From: JBCBGF01 sp039193455
Lineage (GTDB): Bacteria > Pseudomonadota > Alphaproteobacteria > Rhodobacterales > Rhodobacteraceae
DNA: 64,000 bases
NCBI GenBank assembly: GCA_039193455.1
Contig: JBCCWO010000004.1
Location: 143,968-207,967 of the forward strand
Reading direction: 5' to 3'
Below the pieces are notes generated by a model. It was given only the letters and a program-made list of their open reading frames with translations. It ran no database searches and was not told the DNA's origin. How positions within the stretch are numbered: the first letter of the stretch is position 1; every line of letters starts with the position of its first letter. A program made the position numbers and the translations under genes. Below, piece by piece: positions 62,695 to 64,000 of the stretch.

Positions 62695-64000
62695 ATGCAA
62701 ATCACGAACCACGCCCCAATCCCGGAGCTCTATGTCTCCTACGACAGCGCCCAAAAGCTGAAGGTAGAGGCGGGCGATCTGCCCTCTTGGGATCTCTCGC
62801 CGCGCCAGATCTGCGACCTAGAGCTTCTGATGAACGGCGGGTTCAACCCGCTGAAAGGCTTCCTGGGCGAAGAAGATTACAACTCGGTCGTCGACAACAT
62901 GCGCCTGGCCGATGGCACGCTCTGGCCGATGCCGATCACGCTCGACGTGTCCGAAAAAATCGCCGACAGCGTCGAACCGGGCCAGGACATCGCGCTCCGC
63001 GATCAGGAAGGCGTGATCCTCGCGATCATGTCCGTGACCGACCGCTACAGCCCTGACAAGGCGCGCGAGGCCGAAAAGGTCTTTGGCGCCGACGATCTGG
63101 CGCACCCCTCGGTCAACTACCTGCACAACCACGCAGGCCCGGTCTACCTCGGCGGCCCGATCACCGGCATCCAACAGCCCGTGCATTATGATTTCCGGGC
63201 CCGCCGCGACACGCCAAACGAACTCCGCGCCTACTTCCGCAAGCTTGGCTGGCGCAAGGTCGTGGCCTTCCAGACGCGCAACCCGCTCCACCGCGCGCAC
63301 CAGGAACTGACGTTCCGCGCCGCGAAAGAGGCCGAGGCCAACCTGCTCATCCACCCCGTCGTTGGCATGACCAAGCCCGGTGATATCGATCACTTCACCC
63401 GCGTGCGTTGCTACGAGGCGGTGCTGGACCAATACCCCGCCGCCACCACCACGATGAGCCTGCTCAATCTGGCCATGCGCATGGCCGGCCCGCGCGAGGC
63501 AGTGTGGCACGGCCTCATCCGCCGCAACCACGGCTGCACGCATATGATCGTTGGCCGCGACCACGCCGGCCCCGGAAAGAACAGCGCGGGCGAGGATTTC
63601 TATGGTCCCTATGACGCGCAGGACCTGTTCCGCGCGCATCAGGACGAGATCGGCATCGAAATGGTCGACTTCAAACACATGGTCTACGTTCAGGACCGTG
63701 CCCAGTACGAACCCGCCGACGAGGTGGAAGATGGCGCAACCGTCCTGAACATCTCGGGCACCGAACTGCGCCGCCGCCTGCGCGAAGGTCTGGAAATCCC
63801 GGAATGGTTTTCCTTCTCCGAAGTCGTCAATGAACTGCGCCTGCGGTATCCCCCGCGCAGCCAGCAAGGGTTCACTGTATTCTTCACCGGCTTTTCCGGA
63901 TCGGGCAAATCCACGATCGCCAACGCCCTTCTCGTCAAGCTGATGGAAATGGGTGGCCGACCCGTGACGTTGCTGGACGGCGATAACGTGCGCAAGAACC
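62695..64000 (+). CDS. Bifunctional sulfate adenylyltransferase/adenylylsulfate kinase (C-terminus beyond right edge)
   Basis: A Sat-CysC fusion making APS and then PAPS from sulfate and ATP. The Sat part runs from MQITNHAPIPEL; FQTRNPLHRAHQELT is the ATP-sulfurylase HxxH-type motif, with VGRDHAGPG and DFKHMVYV also typical. The CysC part starts near residue 390 with GFTVFFTGFSGSGKSTIANAL (P-loop) and is open at the window end. An AGGA nine bases before the ATG allows independent initiation. PAPS could serve cysteine synthesis or polysaccharide sulfation. Confidence 0.93.
   Translation, partial: MQITNHAPIPELYVSYDSAQKLKVEAGDLPSWDLSPRQICDLELLMNGGFNPLKGFLGEEDYNSVVDNMRLADGTLWPMPITLDVSEKIADSVEPGQDIALRDQEGVILAIMSVTDRYSPDKAREAEKVFGADDLAHPSVNYLHNHAGPVYLGGPITGIQQPVHYDFRARRDTPNELRAYFRKLGWRKVVAFQTRNPLHRAHQELTFRAAKEAEANLLIHPVVGMTKPGDIDHFTRVRCYEAVLDQYPAATTTMSLLNLAMRMAGPREAVWHGLIRRNHGCTHMIVGRDHAGPGKNSAGEDFYGPYDAQDLFRAHQDEIGIEMVDFKHMVYVQDRAQYEPADEVEDGATVLNISGTELRRRLREGLEIPEWFSFSEVVNELRLRYPPRSQQGFTVFFTGFSGSGKSTIANALLVKLMEMGGRPVTLLDGDNVRKN

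Overview
The window reads as a chromosomal segment of a marine-type Rhodobacteraceae (roseobacter-group alphaproteobacterium). The basis is high GC, dense short operons joined by ATGA/GTGA overlaps, several families concentrated in this group (DUF1127, DUF1467, DUF6455-like, DUF6428, Hint-domain and VPLPA-CTERM proteins, TctABC and dipeptide/sugar ABC importers), TTAA-N7-TTAA (CtrA-type) boxes, and the bacteriochlorophyll genes bchE and bchJ. The last two suggest an aerobic anoxygenic phototroph. I found no tRNA, rRNA, CRISPR array, insertion sequence or prophage.

Layout. 1-5.5 kb: a LacI-regulated sugar or compatible-solute ABC importer (binding protein, two permeases, a glycoside hydrolase cut by the left edge) with a perfect 16-bp palindromic operator; no ATPase is seen. 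5.6-6.05 kb: a VPLPA-CTERM surface protein. 6-9.1 kb: a TctCBA tricarboxylate-type transporter with a terminator inside the operon. 9.2-12.65 kb: a catabolic operon (hydantoinase-type cyclic amidohydrolase, VOC protein, hydantoin/Asp-Glu racemase, DHDPS-family lyase). 12.7-20.8 kb: an aldehyde dehydrogenase and a dipeptide-type ABC system whose binding protein is separated from its permeases by two inserted genes (an acidic/basic repeat protein and a transglutaminase-like cysteine protease). 21-28 kb: thioredoxin-like protein, M20 deacylase, the Kdo pair kdsD-kdsB, malQ, two small Cys-rich proteins and an M48 lipoprotein. 28-36.5 kb: housekeeping and uncharacterised genes, including an HDAC-like amidohydrolase, a nitroreductase, methylmalonyl-CoA epimerase, an orphan response regulator and a DUF1501/DUF1800 pair. 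36.6-47 kb: aspS, bchJ, bchE with a combined PpsR/FNR-type promoter, a divergent Cfa-type methyltransferase, a GT87-type membrane protein and carB. 47-64 kb: a J-domain protein, tdk, a divergent ArsR/DUF6428 pair with two operators, a hydroxyacid dehydrogenase-CsaA-proC group, a LysR/oxidoreductase pair, lgt-midA-pgeF, a 51-residue basic ORF with a strong terminator, a Hint protein, an AsnC/trxB pair, and at the right edge a sulfate-activation enzyme (sat-cysC) preceded in frame, with no stop codon, by a MarR-EPS-like winged helix.

The points I rate most worth checking are: the in-frame HTH-Sat-CysC reading frame behind two large palindromes sharing the core TGTTC-N6-GAACA; the bchE control region; a two-copy intergenic repeat whose hairpin arms differ in a compensatory way; a DUF11-like domain inserted in a sugar permease loop; and the hydantoinase-racemase-lyase operon. 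All family calls are from reading the sequence alone; no database search was possible.
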